A DNA stretch of 13,744 bases, from positions 1 to 13,744 of the forward strand of contig JARFPW010000194.1 in the NCBI GenBank assembly GCA_029288095.1. The letters are read 5' to 3'. Source of the DNA: Gemmatimonadota bacterium. Its GTDB lineage: Bacteria > Gemmatimonadota > Gemmatimonadetes > Palauibacterales > Palauibacteraceae. The notes beneath the pieces were generated by a model that worked only from the letters and a program-made list of their open reading frames with translations, made no database searches and was not told where the DNA came from. Below are positions 1 to 7,374 of the stretch, piece after piece. The stretch's first letter is position 1; the number at the start of each line of letters is the position of its first letter. The translations under genes and the position numbers were made by a program.

Positions 1-1345
1 GGGTCGGTCCGTACAGTGAGGATCGCTCGGCGGGATCGAATCGGAAGAAGTTCGTCATGCGAGCATAACGCTGACCGCCGGTCACGTCAGCCATCTCCAG
101 GATCCAGCGCGCCTTTTGGGCAACTTCCTTATATCCGAAACCGAGCTTCATTCGCCCCACGATCGGACGCAGCAGTCCGTTGCGAGCCCAGGCCGGGATG
201 TGCCTGAACCGATCCACCACATCGAATTTGGCGTACCGGTCATACCCGGCGAGCAGTTCGTCACCTCCGTCGCCGCCGAGGACGACCTTTACATCCTGAG
301 AAGCCAGTCGCGCCGCCTCGTGAAAGCATGCCGAGATCGGATCGGACGGCTCGTCGAGGCATCGTACCAGGTGCGGAATGGCTTCCAGCTGCCCCTCGTC
401 CACGACGCTCTCGACGTGATGGGTCCCGCAGTAGTCCGCCAATTGTCGGGCAAACGGCCTCTCGTCAAACGTCGGGTCGTCCGATCCGACGGCAAATGTG
501 CGCACCGGGTTTCCAGTGAGACGAGCCATCGACGAAGTCACGATGCCGGAGTCGAGACCTCCAGATAGGAACGCGCCGACCTCTACGTCGCTTTCGAGAT
601 GGACACGAACAGCGTCGTCGATACGCTCCTCCAGCCCGCCGATCCATTCGTCATCGCTTCGGGTGATATCGCTCCCATACGACGGGGACCACCAGCGATC
701 CACGTCTACTTCGCCGTCTTTCCAGACGAGCCGACTGCCGGGAGCAAGTTTGGATATGCCGCGAAACAACGTCAGGGGCGGAGGTACGCAGCGAAGGGCA
801 AGGTAATAATCAATTGCCGTTACCTCGGGCTCCACTGAAATGTCGGGATGGACGAGGAGACCTTTGATTTCTGAACAGAACGCCAGGCGGTTGCCGAAAC
901 TAGTGTAGTAGAATGGCTTCTGGCCAAAGCGGTCTCTGGCGGCGAACAACCGGTGGTTGCGCCGGTCCCAGATGGCGAATGCGAACATCCCGCGGAGCTT
1001 CGGGAGACATGCCTCGCCCTCCTCCTCGAACAGGTGGAGAACGACCTCGGTGTCTGTATGCGTGCTTAACTCGTGTCCGCGCTCGAGCAGGCCTGCTCTC
1101 AGTTCACGGTAGTTGTAGATCTCACCATTGAACGTAATCCACAGGCTGCCGTCTTCGTTGGTGAGCGGCTGATGGCCGCCATGCAGGTCGATGATCTGCA
1201 GACGACAGTTCCCGAGAACCGCTTCGTCTCCTGACCACACGCCGCTATCATCCGGCCCCCGATGCGCGATCGCCTGGACGATGTGCTCGACGGCCGGTCG
1301 TTCCCGCGACAAGTCCCCACCGACAGTGCCAGCGACTCCACACAT
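1..1345 (-). CDS. asnB: Glutamine-hydrolysing asparagine synthase-type amidotransferase, C-terminus cut off
   Basis: Class II glutamine amidotransferase fused to an ATP-dependent synthase domain. Family activity: glutamine ammonia is passed to an adenylated carboxylate, giving asparagine or, in surface-polysaccharide loci, an amidated precursor. The protein starts Met-Cys-Gly, so Cys2 is the nucleophile after Met removal. Visible motifs are HRGPDD (28-33), RLQIID (48-53), FNGEIYNY (72-79) and DTEVVLH. The synthase domain carries the PPi-loop SGGLDS (261-266) and later GGDGGDELLAGYDRYAKF, both typical of AsnB. I chose the start at 1345 because Cys must follow it directly; the upstream ribosome site is weak. 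About 448 codons are visible of roughly 600-640 usual, so the C-terminal quarter lies left of the window. The position beside VanZ, sugar transferase and export genes suggests a role in polysaccharide decoration rather than bulk asparagine synthesis. That role is inference; the family call is secure. Confidence 0.93.
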   Translation of the reverse strand, partial: MCGVAGTVGGDLSRERPAVEHIVQAIAHRGPDDSGVWSGDEAVLGNCRLQIIDLHGGHQPLTNEDGSLWITFNGEIYNYRELRAGLLERGHELSTHTDTEVVLHLFEEEGEACLPKLRGMFAFAIWDRRNHRLFAARDRFGQKPFYYTSFGNRLAFCSEIKGLLVHPDISVEPEVTAIDYYLALRCVPPPLTLFRGISKLAPGSRLVWKDGEVDVDRWWSPSYGSDITRSDDEWIGGLEERIDDAVRVHLESDVEVGAFLSGGLDSGIVTSSMARLTGNPVRTFAVGSDDPTFDERPFARQLADYCGTHHVESVVDEGQLEAIPHLVRCLDEPSDPISACFHEAARLASQDVKVVLGGDGGDELLAGYDRYAKFDVVDRFRHIPAWARNGLLRPIVGRMKLGFGYKEVAQKARWILEMADVTGGQRYARMTNFFRFDPAERSSLYGPT

Positions 1346-1420
1346 CAGTCCGCGTCCCCGTTCCGCCGCAGAGCTCGCTCCAGCGAGTCTGTCTTCACGA
1401 GGCGGGCGAAGGGCCGTATC
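1346..1420. promoter_or_regulatory. Short divergent intergenic region with a palindrome
   Basis: About 75 bases separate the divergent starts of the asnB-type gene and the VanZ-like gene. It holds a perfect inverted repeat, CTCGCT-CC-AGCGAG, at 1374-1387, which could be an operator or chance in GC-rich DNA. I see no convincing -35/-10 pair. If VanZ instead starts at the upstream in-frame codon at 1262, this stretch would be coding. Confidence 0.3.
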
Positions 1421-2632
1421 GTGATCGGCTGGGAGGGGGTGATCCGAATACGCAACCTGGAGGTTCGAACGAGACCGGGCCGCGCGCTCACAGGAGCCGC
1501 AATTGCGGTCCTCTGCGTGACGCTGCTTCCGGCTCCGGTAACCAACGAAGATGTCCCCATCCTGTGCCTGCTGTGTGGTTCCGAGGGCGGCGCCGACCTG
1601 GTGCTCAATATCGGCCTGTTCGTGCCGATCGGATACCTGGCCTTCCGAGCTCTGTCCGGTCGGATGTTCGCATTCGCATTCGTGTTGCTCCTGCCGTTGG
1701 CCGTGGAGTCCCTCCAGATGCTCATTCCGGGACGACATCCGACCACCGGGGACCTGCTGGCCAACTGGCTTGGAGGCCTTCTCGGCATCGTGGGTGCGTT
1801 GCTCGTCGATCGACGCCGACGTGCGGATGCGAAGCAGATAATCGCCGCCCTGGCTTTGCCGGCACTGCTCTGCGTGTCCCTACCCATGACAGTGTTGCTG
1901 CTTGAGCCCGAGATCCCTTCCGGCGTCCATTACGGCCAATGGACCCCGAAGCTGGAGTTCGCAGATCTGTATCCCGGTATGGTGCACGCTGCCGGAGTCG
2001 CCGATCGGCCGCTTCCAGACGGGCTCCTGGACGACGTTGCCGTCGCCGGTCTCCGCGCTGGTCTGTGGATAGATCCGCTGATCGTCGAGTTCACCGCCGG
2101 GTCTGCGCCGGCACGGCTCGCTCCGATCTTCAGGATAGTCGATGGGCACGGGATCGAATCGGTCCTCGTCGGAGCTCGACGCAACGACCTCGTCGTTCGT
2201 GTGCGGCGCCGGTCGCGCTCGTGGAGGTTCCGGTCGCCCGAGCTCCGGTTCGCGGGGTTGCACCCGGATCCGGGTGAGCGCCTCTCCGTCACCCTGCAAC
2301 GTCGGTCCGGCCAGATTTGCATCAGAACGACCCGGGAATCCGAGTGCGGACCTCTGGCGGCTCCCGGACGCTCCTGGCGATTGCTGATGGGACCGCTCTG
2401 GCCGCGTCTCAATGAGCCGGCTGCCGACGCGCTGTGGCTTGCCGTCCTCGGGTACTTTTCGGTTGTCGCAGCTCTGGGCCTTCATGCGTCAGCCGGCCGC
2501 CGCTTTCGGACGACCGTCATCGCTGCGCCGTGCGCGGTCTACGGTCTCCTGTGGCTGCTTGCCCCGCAAATTGGCTGGACCGCCGGCCTCCTCGGCCTTG
2601 GTGCCGGCTCGTGGGCTGGCTGGCGCAGCTGA
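1421..2632 (+). CDS. VanZ-like membrane protein with a large extra soluble domain
   Basis: VanZ-family integral membrane protein. With the GTG start at 1421 it is 403 residues. The N-terminal third has the VanZ pattern: a first membrane helix (about 24-37), DLVLNIGLFVPIGYL (59-73), a third hydrophobic segment with ESLQ (96-99), then HPTTGDLLANWLGG (106-119), matching the family's conserved acidic and Asn positions. Another hydrophobic segment around 135-158 leads into about 170 residues of polar, alternating, beta-like sequence with many Trp/Arg, followed by two C-terminal membrane helices. Typical VanZ proteins are 120-200 residues, so the middle is an added domain, probably outside the membrane. 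VanZ itself gives low-level teicoplanin resistance by an unknown mechanism; relatives are common in polysaccharide loci. The open frame reaches back to 1262 but would overlap asnB. The GTG at 1421 has a GAAGG-like site upstream, and a GTG at 1439 is also possible. The 3' end overlaps the phosphatase gene. Confidence 0.82.
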   Translation: MIGWEGVIRIRNLEVRTRPGRALTGAAIAVLCVTLLPAPVTNEDVPILCLLCGSEGGADLVLNIGLFVPIGYLAFRALSGRMFAFAFVLLLPLAVESLQMLIPGRHPTTGDLLANWLGGLLGIVGALLVDRRRRADAKQIIAALALPALLCVSLPMTVLLLEPEIPSGVHYGQWTPKLEFADLYPGMVHAAGVADRPLPDGLLDDVAVAGLRAGLWIDPLIVEFTAGSAPARLAPIFRIVDGHGIESVLVGARRNDLVVRVRRRSRSWRFRSPELRFAGLHPDPGERLSVTLQRRSGQICIRTTRESECGPLAAPGRSWRLLMGPLWPRLNEPAADALWLAVLGYFSVVAALGLHASAGRRFRTTVIAAPCAVYGLLWLLAPQIGWTAGLLGLGAGSWAGWRS

Positions 2633-3187
2633 CATCCAATCGGCGATGGCCTCACAGCAACGGTCCAGCCGGCTATAAACCGCGGCATAGACTCCAAGCG
2701 ACCGCTCGAACGGATCCCTGATCGAACGAGACCAGGGCTGCCTCGGATCTGCGTCTCCAAGCAAGACTATCCGGGTGCCGTGGCCGAAGCGGCTCCGCAG
2801 TTCTTTCTGCTGCCTGACGGACATCACGAACACCACGTCGGCTCTCTCCAGAAGTTCGGTGCCGACCGATCGCGACGTGTGCTCGTCCAGATCCACGCCA
2901 CGACGGCGTGCAGCGACTCGGGCGTTGGCCGGACTAGGACGGCCGGGCTGAACAAGACCCGCGGATTCGACCCGAATGTCACTCCGGCCCCGTGCGCGAA
3001 ACGCCTCCCGGAGTCGCTGGGCGGCATACGGACTGCGGCACACGTTACCGAGGCAAACCACCAGGCAGGAGGGCGAGCCCGGAAGCCGGGCCAGTGTCCG
3101 TGCAATCTTCGCCCGACGGACGGGGCGCAGCAGGCGGTGGGCCGCAAAACGTACCTTGCGGGAAATGCCGCGGACCCTCGAGGTCAT
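2489..3187 (-). CDS. Low-molecular-weight protein tyrosine phosphatase (Wzb-like)
   Basis: Cytoplasmic phosphotyrosine phosphatase of the arsenate-reductase/LMW-PTP fold, 232 residues. The P-loop CLGNVCRSP (45-53) supplies the C-X5-R signature, with nucleophile Cys45 and Arg51, and RDPF (157-160) gives the general acid Asp158. A basic N-terminal extension of about 40 residues precedes the domain. A tail of about 47 residues, rich in Ala, Arg and Gly, follows residue 185; it is encoded opposite the last membrane helix of the VanZ gene. Family members in exopolysaccharide loci (Wzb, EpsP, Ptp) dephosphorylate the tyrosine kinase/co-polymerase that controls chain length; no such kinase is visible here. 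It starts 9 bases after the stop of the preceding receiver/GGDEF gene, so it is probably the last gene of the operon. The ribosome site is poor, consistent with coupled translation. The catalytic domain is certain; the tail being real protein is less so. Confidence 0.92.
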   Translation of the reverse strand: MTSRVRGISRKVRFAAHRLLRPVRRAKIARTLARLPGSPSCLVVCLGNVCRSPYAAQRLREAFRARGRSDIRVESAGLVQPGRPSPANARVAARRRGVDLDEHTSRSVGTELLERADVVFVMSVRQQKELRSRFGHGTRIVLLGDADPRQPWSRSIRDPFERSLGVYAAVYSRLDRCCEAIADWMSAAPASPRAGTKAEEAGGPANLRGKQPQETVDRARRSDDGRPKAAAG

Positions 3188-3196
3188 TTGGCGCGG

Positions 3197-4135
3197 TCAG
3201 TGATTCTCGGCGATCCGGATGCCGCCGCCGCTGTGGCGGGCTTCTCTCAGCGCGGTTTGGGCGGCGGCCAGCCGCGACAGGCTGGCTATGCGCGGAGACC
3301 GGTCGATCCTCCGCGCCGGTGGCGTCGGAGTGCCGTCCGGCACCGTGAACTCGACAACCCCGGCGCTGAGCGGATGCAGAGCCTCGCTGTCCGGACGCTT
3401 CGCCAGCGACGCGTTGAGACGTCGCACTATCGAAGTCACGCCAGCTGCGGTCGTGTTGTACGCCACCACGCCGAAATCGGCTTCGGCGACCCAACCGCAC
3501 AGATCCGATTCCCGCACCAGGCGATGGCACAGGTCTGCCGCCAGGTTCTTCTGGCGCTCGAGATCCGATGCCCCCGCTTCGCTCGGACCGATCACGACGC
3601 AGCTCAGAGGAGCTGCGTTGCGCTGAGCCGCGGCCTCCAACAAGCGCATCGATCGCATGAGCCCGGTAAGGTTGAGTAGCCCGGTCCCGCCGTCCGTAAG
3701 CGAGCTCTCCTCGGTCAACTCGATGAGCCGCTTGATCTCGAGCAGGCGACGAAGCTTCGCGACGACCAGCGAAGGCCGAACCGGCTCCTTGATGATATCC
3801 CAGGCCCCGGCCGCCATGGCCGCCGCCTGTTCCCGTTCGTGCCAGAAGTTTGGAGAGTAGACGAGGATGGGCACGCTTTCCTTCAGCCCTCCGGTCAATA
3901 GCGCGCTGGCCAGGCCCGCCGCATCGAGGTCGGGCAGGCGTTCACCAATGATCACGATTTCCGGCTCGATGTTCTCGACCGTGCGCAAGGCTCGTCGCGC
4001 CGATCGGGCACGGGCGAATATGAACCCCTCGGGCTCGAGGACGGCCTGGAGAGCGGACGCGAACCAGTCATGGGCACTGACCAGCAGCACGTTCGTCACG
4101 CCCACGTCGATGTCGTTGCCTGTCAGACTACGCAT
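3197..4135 (-). CDS. Pseudo-receiver plus degenerate GGDEF-like regulatory protein
   Basis: A 312-residue response-regulator-like protein. Residues 14-132 follow the receiver fold (VLLVSAHDWFASALQAVLEPEGF; EPEIVIIGERLPDLDAAGL; VPILVYSP; GAWDIIKEPV), but the phosphoacceptor Asp is Gly64, the acidic pair is Ser20-Ala21, and the conserved Lys is Glu117; only the Thr/Ser position (Ser94) remains. Residues 145-260 resemble a diguanylate cyclase domain (TDGGTGLLNLTGLM, then DLCHRLVRESDLCGWVAEADFGVVAY), with AEADF (217-221) where GGDEF should be, so neither cyclase activity nor normal phosphorylation is expected. It most likely acts as a protein-protein or ligand-sensing module for polysaccharide export. 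I prefer the ATG at 4135: it overlaps the sugar transferase stop by 8 bases (ATGCGTAG) and has CAGGG upstream. The frame extends to 4165 but has no ribosome site there. The C-terminal 50 residues are Arg/Ala rich and unrecognised. Confidence 0.82.
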   Translation of the reverse strand: MRSLTGNDIDVGVTNVLLVSAHDWFASALQAVLEPEGFIFARARSARRALRTVENIEPEIVIIGERLPDLDAAGLASALLTGGLKESVPILVYSPNFWHEREQAAAMAAGAWDIIKEPVRPSLVVAKLRRLLEIKRLIELTEESSLTDGGTGLLNLTGLMRSMRLLEAAAQRNAAPLSCVVIGPSEAGASDLERQKNLAADLCHRLVRESDLCGWVAEADFGVVAYNTTAAGVTSIVRRLNASLAKRPDSEALHPLSAGVVEFTVPDGTPTPPARRIDRSPRIASLSRLAAAQTALREARHSGGGIRIAENH

Positions 4136-5069
4136 CGGCGTCGCCCTGGGTCGGGCCCGAACCATCGCGCTCGAACATCACAGGGAGGGTCTTGAGCATG
4201 ATCCACAGATCAAACCACACTGATCGGCGTTTCAGGTACTCCAGGTCGAAATCCACCTTGGCTCGTACATCTTCGACTGTCTGATCCGGCGGACGGTTGA
4301 CCTGCGCCCAGCCGGTGATGCCCGGCGGAACCTGCTGTCGCAGGGGATAGCCAGCGATCTCGTCGCGCAGTTGCTGAACAAACGTCGGGCGCTCGGGCCG
4401 CGGTCCGACGATGGACATTTCGCCACGCAGGACGTTCCAGAACTGCGGAACTTCATCCAGTCTGGTTCGGCGGAGCAGCCGACCAACTCTCGTCACTCTG
4501 GGGTCGCCGTTGCTGGCCCAGACGGGACCGCTCACGTCCTCCGCATTGATCTGCATTGTGCGGAATTTCACGATTTCGAACGGCTGTCCACCGATGTCGC
4601 TGACGCGGCGTCCGATGGATGCATCCCGCTCACCCAGATTCCGGCGATCGAGCCCGACACGCGTCTGCCGGTAAATCACCGGGCCCGGGCTCTCGATGCG
4701 GATCAGTATCGCGATGATCAGGATCACCGGCGACAGAAGGGTGAGGGCGACGATCGCCACCAGGTTGTTGACGACTCGCAGTATAAATGCCTCGGCTCGT
4801 CCCACCCGGCGAATGGGAGACCGCACGACGCGGCCGCGCTGGACACCGTCGGCTGTCAGACGCTCGAATCGAGGGGTTCGGCGGCGGCGGTCCGCGCGCC
4901 GGCCATCGGCCGCGGCGGTGCCACCCCGCTCGGCTTGTATCGTTGTATCGTGCAAGATTCTGCCTCGCAGCAAGGATCGGTCGGATCTCAGCCTTGCTGG
5001 AAGCATCCCGCGTGCCACCCGATGACGGTAGTCGTAAGTAGTTTTCTTAACTGAATTTAGATCAGCCAT
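4128..5069 (-). CDS. Bacterial sugar transferase (polyprenyl-phosphate sugar-1-phosphate transferase)
   Basis: Initiating phosphoglycosyltransferase for exopolysaccharide assembly: it moves a sugar-1-phosphate from a nucleotide sugar to undecaprenyl phosphate at the inner membrane. It has 313 residues. A hydrophobic helix with a Ser-Pro kink (about 99-123) is followed by ESPGPVIYRQTRVG (126-139), KFRTM (168-172), RTRLDEVPQFWNVL (201-214, with the catalytic Asp205-Glu206 pair), MSIVGPRPERP (218-228) and PPGITGWAQVN (248-258), which together define the family. The 94 residues before the helix are Arg-rich and polar, so the four-helix plus Rossmann-like part found in WcaJ/WbaP-type enzymes is absent. 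About 20 extra residues lie between RQTRVG and KFRTM. The ATG at 5069 has CAGGGG nearby. It follows the export gene after a 117-base gap and is translationally coupled to the next gene. Sugar specificity cannot be read from the sequence. Confidence 0.93.
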   Translation of the reverse strand: MADLNSVKKTTYDYRHRVARGMLPARLRSDRSLLRGRILHDTTIQAERGGTAAADGRRADRRRRTPRFERLTADGVQRGRVVRSPIRRVGRAEAFILRVVNNLVAIVALTLLSPVILIIAILIRIESPGPVIYRQTRVGLDRRNLGERDASIGRRVSDIGGQPFEIVKFRTMQINAEDVSGPVWASNGDPRVTRVGRLLRRTRLDEVPQFWNVLRGEMSIVGPRPERPTFVQQLRDEIAGYPLRQQVPPGITGWAQVNRPPDQTVEDVRAKVDFDLEYLKRRSVWFDLWIMLKTLPVMFERDGSGPTQGDADA

Positions 5070-5186
5070 AAGCCCCTGGTCGGAGAAGGTCCTATGGCAT
5101 GCTTCCCACAGGTGCGGACAGGACCCGCGCCGAAAATAGCACGGTGACGGCAGGCCAAACCAGTTCGGAGGTCGGAATCCGCGGCG
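5070..5186 (-). other. Intra-operon spacer with possible hairpin
   Basis: The 117 bases between the export gene and the sugar transferase gene are long for this cluster. They contain a 6-base inverted repeat (GGTCCT at 5088-5093, AGGACC at 5120-5125) around a GCATGC palindrome, and a short AT-rich run near 5134-5139. This could be an internal promoter, a processing site or an attenuator, or nothing. No clear -35/-10 pair or T-tract is seen. Confidence 0.25.
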
Positions 5187-5939
5187 TCAGTTACCGATCC
5201 TGGTGATGAGGAAGACCACACTTGCAAGCGATCCGACGATGATACTGACCGTCCGGAAAGCTCGCAGCGTCTCTTTCGCCTCCGGAACATTAATGACGTC
5301 GCCACCCTGCAGTCCGAGGTCATCGAGCGTCGCACCACGAGCCGTCAATTCGTTGCCGCTGGCGATCGTCTCGCCCAGGCGCCGGATCTCGACGTCTTCC
5401 AGCCTGGCCTGCTGCGTCGGACCGCCCGCCAACATGATCACATCCGACAGGAGCAGGCTTCCCGAGACATCATAGAAGCCGGGGTCAGCCACCTGCCCGG
5501 TCACCGAGATGCGCATTTGTGAGGCAAGCTCGACGACAGGATTGCGCAGCACATTGCCGAGCGCGCTGCGGATTACGTCCAGTGCTTCGGAATGCAGCAC
5601 ACCTGAGAGCTGTATCGGCGGCAGGCCCCCAAGCACAATGGTCTGGTCCGGTTGAACCGGGAAGTTGCCCGTCCACTCTTCCTGACCGCGCACGGACAGC
5701 CCGACGATGTCACCCGGCCGGAAGTCGCCTAGGCGGAGCCGTTGCTCCAGCTCGGCGACCCGGCGCTCCATTGCAGGCACGCGATCGTCGCCAACGTCCA
5801 TCTGTTGCAGCAGGGCACTCAAGCTGTCTCGCTGAGATTCCAGCTCCATCCTCGTGTCGTCGGTGGGTCCTTCCTGCTGGGCGAGGGCGGAAGTCGGTAT
5901 GCCCAAGAACAGTAGGCCGGCGATCCATGCATGCTTCAT
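5187..5939 (-). CDS. Polysaccharide export protein (Wza-like, Poly_export + SLBB)
   Basis: Periplasmic / outer-membrane polysaccharide export protein, 250 residues. It has a signal peptide (MKHAWIAGLLFLGIPTSALA) with an AxA cut before Gln21 and no lipobox Cys, so it is not a lipoprotein as Wza is. Residues 29-70 are a charged, Leu-spaced coiled-coil-like stretch. The Poly_export domain begins at FRPGDIVGLSVRG (73-85) and runs through VQPDQTIVLGGLPPIQLSG to NPVVEL. One SLBB-type unit follows (RISVTGQVADPGFYDVSGSLLLSDVIMLAGGP, then LEDVEIRRLG). The C-terminal 25 residues form a hydrophobic helix, which in Wza-type proteins can cross the outer membrane. Wza is about 380 residues, so this is the short single-SLBB form. 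The ATG at 5939 has AGGTGAGG about 8 bases upstream. It lies 53 bases after the activator gene and heads the biosynthetic part of the operon. Confidence 0.93.
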   Translation of the reverse strand: MKHAWIAGLLFLGIPTSALAQQEGPTDDTRMELESQRDSLSALLQQMDVGDDRVPAMERRVAELEQRLRLGDFRPGDIVGLSVRGQEEWTGNFPVQPDQTIVLGGLPPIQLSGVLHSEALDVIRSALGNVLRNPVVELASQMRISVTGQVADPGFYDVSGSLLLSDVIMLAGGPTQQARLEDVEIRRLGETIASGNELTARGATLDDLGLQGGDVINVPEAKETLRAFRTVSIIVGSLASVVFLITRIGN

Positions 5940-5992
5940 CGGTATTCCTCACCTGGCTTGGTTAGCAGCCGTCCTGAAGTGGCCGGGTCGGC

Positions 5993-7357
5993 TCAGTCAT
6001 CAAGTCCGTAATCGCGAATCTTGTACAGCAGCGCCCGGTAGCTGAGATCCAGCAACTCCGCGGCGCGGGTCCTGTTGCCCTCGGTGACAGTCAGCGCCTT
6101 GGAAATCAGGTGCTTCTCCAATTCAGCCGATCGCTTCTTCACCGACAGCTCGTCGCTCGACAGGGACTCCGACGATAATGGCGTGACGCCGTTCGGCTCG
6201 CGAACCGCGGCCGGCAGATCGGCCGGCGTAACGTGGTCTCCGTCGGACAGTACCGCTGCTCTTTCGACCAGATTCTCGAGCTCCCGGACGTTGCCCGGCC
6301 ACGAGTACGTCTGCAGGAGCTTCATCGCCTGCGGCTCGAACGCCGTCACCTCGACCCCGAGCAGGTCCGAGTACGTGGTGAGAAAATGCTTTGATAGCAC
6401 CGGGATTTCGTCGGAGCGGTGGCGCAGCGGAGGCAGGTGAACGCGCAGCACGTTCAGCCGATAGTACAGATCCGAGCGGAAGTTGCCAGATTGTGTTTCC
6501 CCTTCGAGATCGCGCGCGGTTGCTGCGATCGTGCGGACGTCGACTTTCCTGGGCTGCGACTCCCCCACGCGGCGGATCTCACCTTCCTGCAGAGCTCTCA
6601 GCAACTTGACCTGGAGCTGCGCAGGCAGTTCTCCGACTTCGTCCAGGAACAAAGTTCCGCGATGCGCCTCCTCGAACAATCCGAGGCGGTCCCCGGTCGC
6701 CCCCGTGAACGATCCCTTCACGTGACCGAACAACTCCGACTCCAGGAGGTTTTCGGGAATCGCCCCACAGTTTACCGGCACGAACGCTCCCTGGCGGCCG
6801 GACGAGTCGTGGATCAGCCGGGCGATCAGTTCCTTACCGGTTCCACTCTCGCCTGTAATCAGCACGGTGGTCGGATGTGGCGCGACACGCTCGGCAAGCG
6901 CTATGGCTTCGCGCATGCCGGCGCTGGATGCGATGATCTCGGAGTGGCGCTTCTCGACCCGAACCTCTTTGCGGAGGCGGCGAATCTCGCGGCCCTTTTT
7001 CCGGTTCTCCTCGGCGATGCGGATTCGCAGGAGCAGGGCTTCCGGGGCGAACGGCTTGTCGATGTAGTCGAAGGCGCCCTTGCGAACAGCGTCGATCGCG
7101 GTATCGGGGTTGCCATAGGCGGTCATGATTACGACGTGGGCGGATCCGCCGTTTCCGGCGTACTTCTCGACAAACTCGAGACCGTCCATTCCCGGCATCC
7201 GGACATCTGCAAGGATTAGGTCGGGATTGCACTGCTCGGCCTTAGCCAGCCCGGCCGCGCCGTCGGAGGCGGTTTCTACGTCGTAATTCTCGCCTTCAAG
7301 AAGCAAGGAGACTGTCCGGCGCAGGCCGGCGTCGTCCTCGATCACCAGTATTTTCAT
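5993..7357 (-). CDS. NtrC-family sigma-54 dependent response regulator
   Basis: Enhancer-binding transcription activator of 454 residues with the full three-domain layout. Receiver 1-120: acidic pair Asp8-Asp9, phosphoacceptor Asp51 (LILADVRMPGMDG), Thr79 and Lys101 (DYIDKPF). AAA+ domain about 140-375: Walker A GESGTGKE (169-176), sigma-54 contact loop GSFTGA (215-220; the usual form is GAFTGA), Walker B LFLDEVGEL (236-244) and the arginine-containing FRSDLYYRLNV. C-terminal Fis-type helix-turn-helix: NRTRAAELLDLSYRALLYKIRDYGL (428-452). All catalytic residues are intact. The start at 7357 is set by the receiver's first strand (MKILVIEDD), with GGGAG upstream; the open frame continues to 8050 only as a shadow of the kinase gene. 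It lies 17 bases after the histidine kinase stop, so the two form a cognate pair. Likely targets are the sigma-54 promoter at 8817 and perhaps the export operon. Confidence 0.95.
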   Translation of the reverse strand: MKILVIEDDAGLRRTVSLLLEGENYDVETASDGAAGLAKAEQCNPDLILADVRMPGMDGLEFVEKYAGNGGSAHVVIMTAYGNPDTAIDAVRKGAFDYIDKPFAPEALLLRIRIAEENRKKGREIRRLRKEVRVEKRHSEIIASSAGMREAIALAERVAPHPTTVLITGESGTGKELIARLIHDSSGRQGAFVPVNCGAIPENLLESELFGHVKGSFTGATGDRLGLFEEAHRGTLFLDEVGELPAQLQVKLLRALQEGEIRRVGESQPRKVDVRTIAATARDLEGETQSGNFRSDLYYRLNVLRVHLPPLRHRSDEIPVLSKHFLTTYSDLLGVEVTAFEPQAMKLLQTYSWPGNVRELENLVERAAVLSDGDHVTPADLPAAVREPNGVTPLSSESLSSDELSVKKRSAELEKHLISKALTVTEGNRTRAAELLDLSYRALLYKIRDYGLDD

Positions 7358-7374
7358 ACAGATGTGGGCTCCCG

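Noticed and set aside
1880..2485. 201-codon minus-strand open frame inside the VanZ-like gene
   Set aside because: Shadow frame; composition is Arg/Pro/Ser rich, and the VanZ membrane pattern supports the other strand.
2780..3679. 299-codon plus-strand open frame
   Set aside because: It covers two confidently identified minus-strand genes, and its sequence is low-complexity Arg/Ala/Gly without a domain.
3197..4135. Active diguanylate cyclase
   Set aside because: The GGDEF signature is replaced by AEADF, so GTP cyclisation is not expected.
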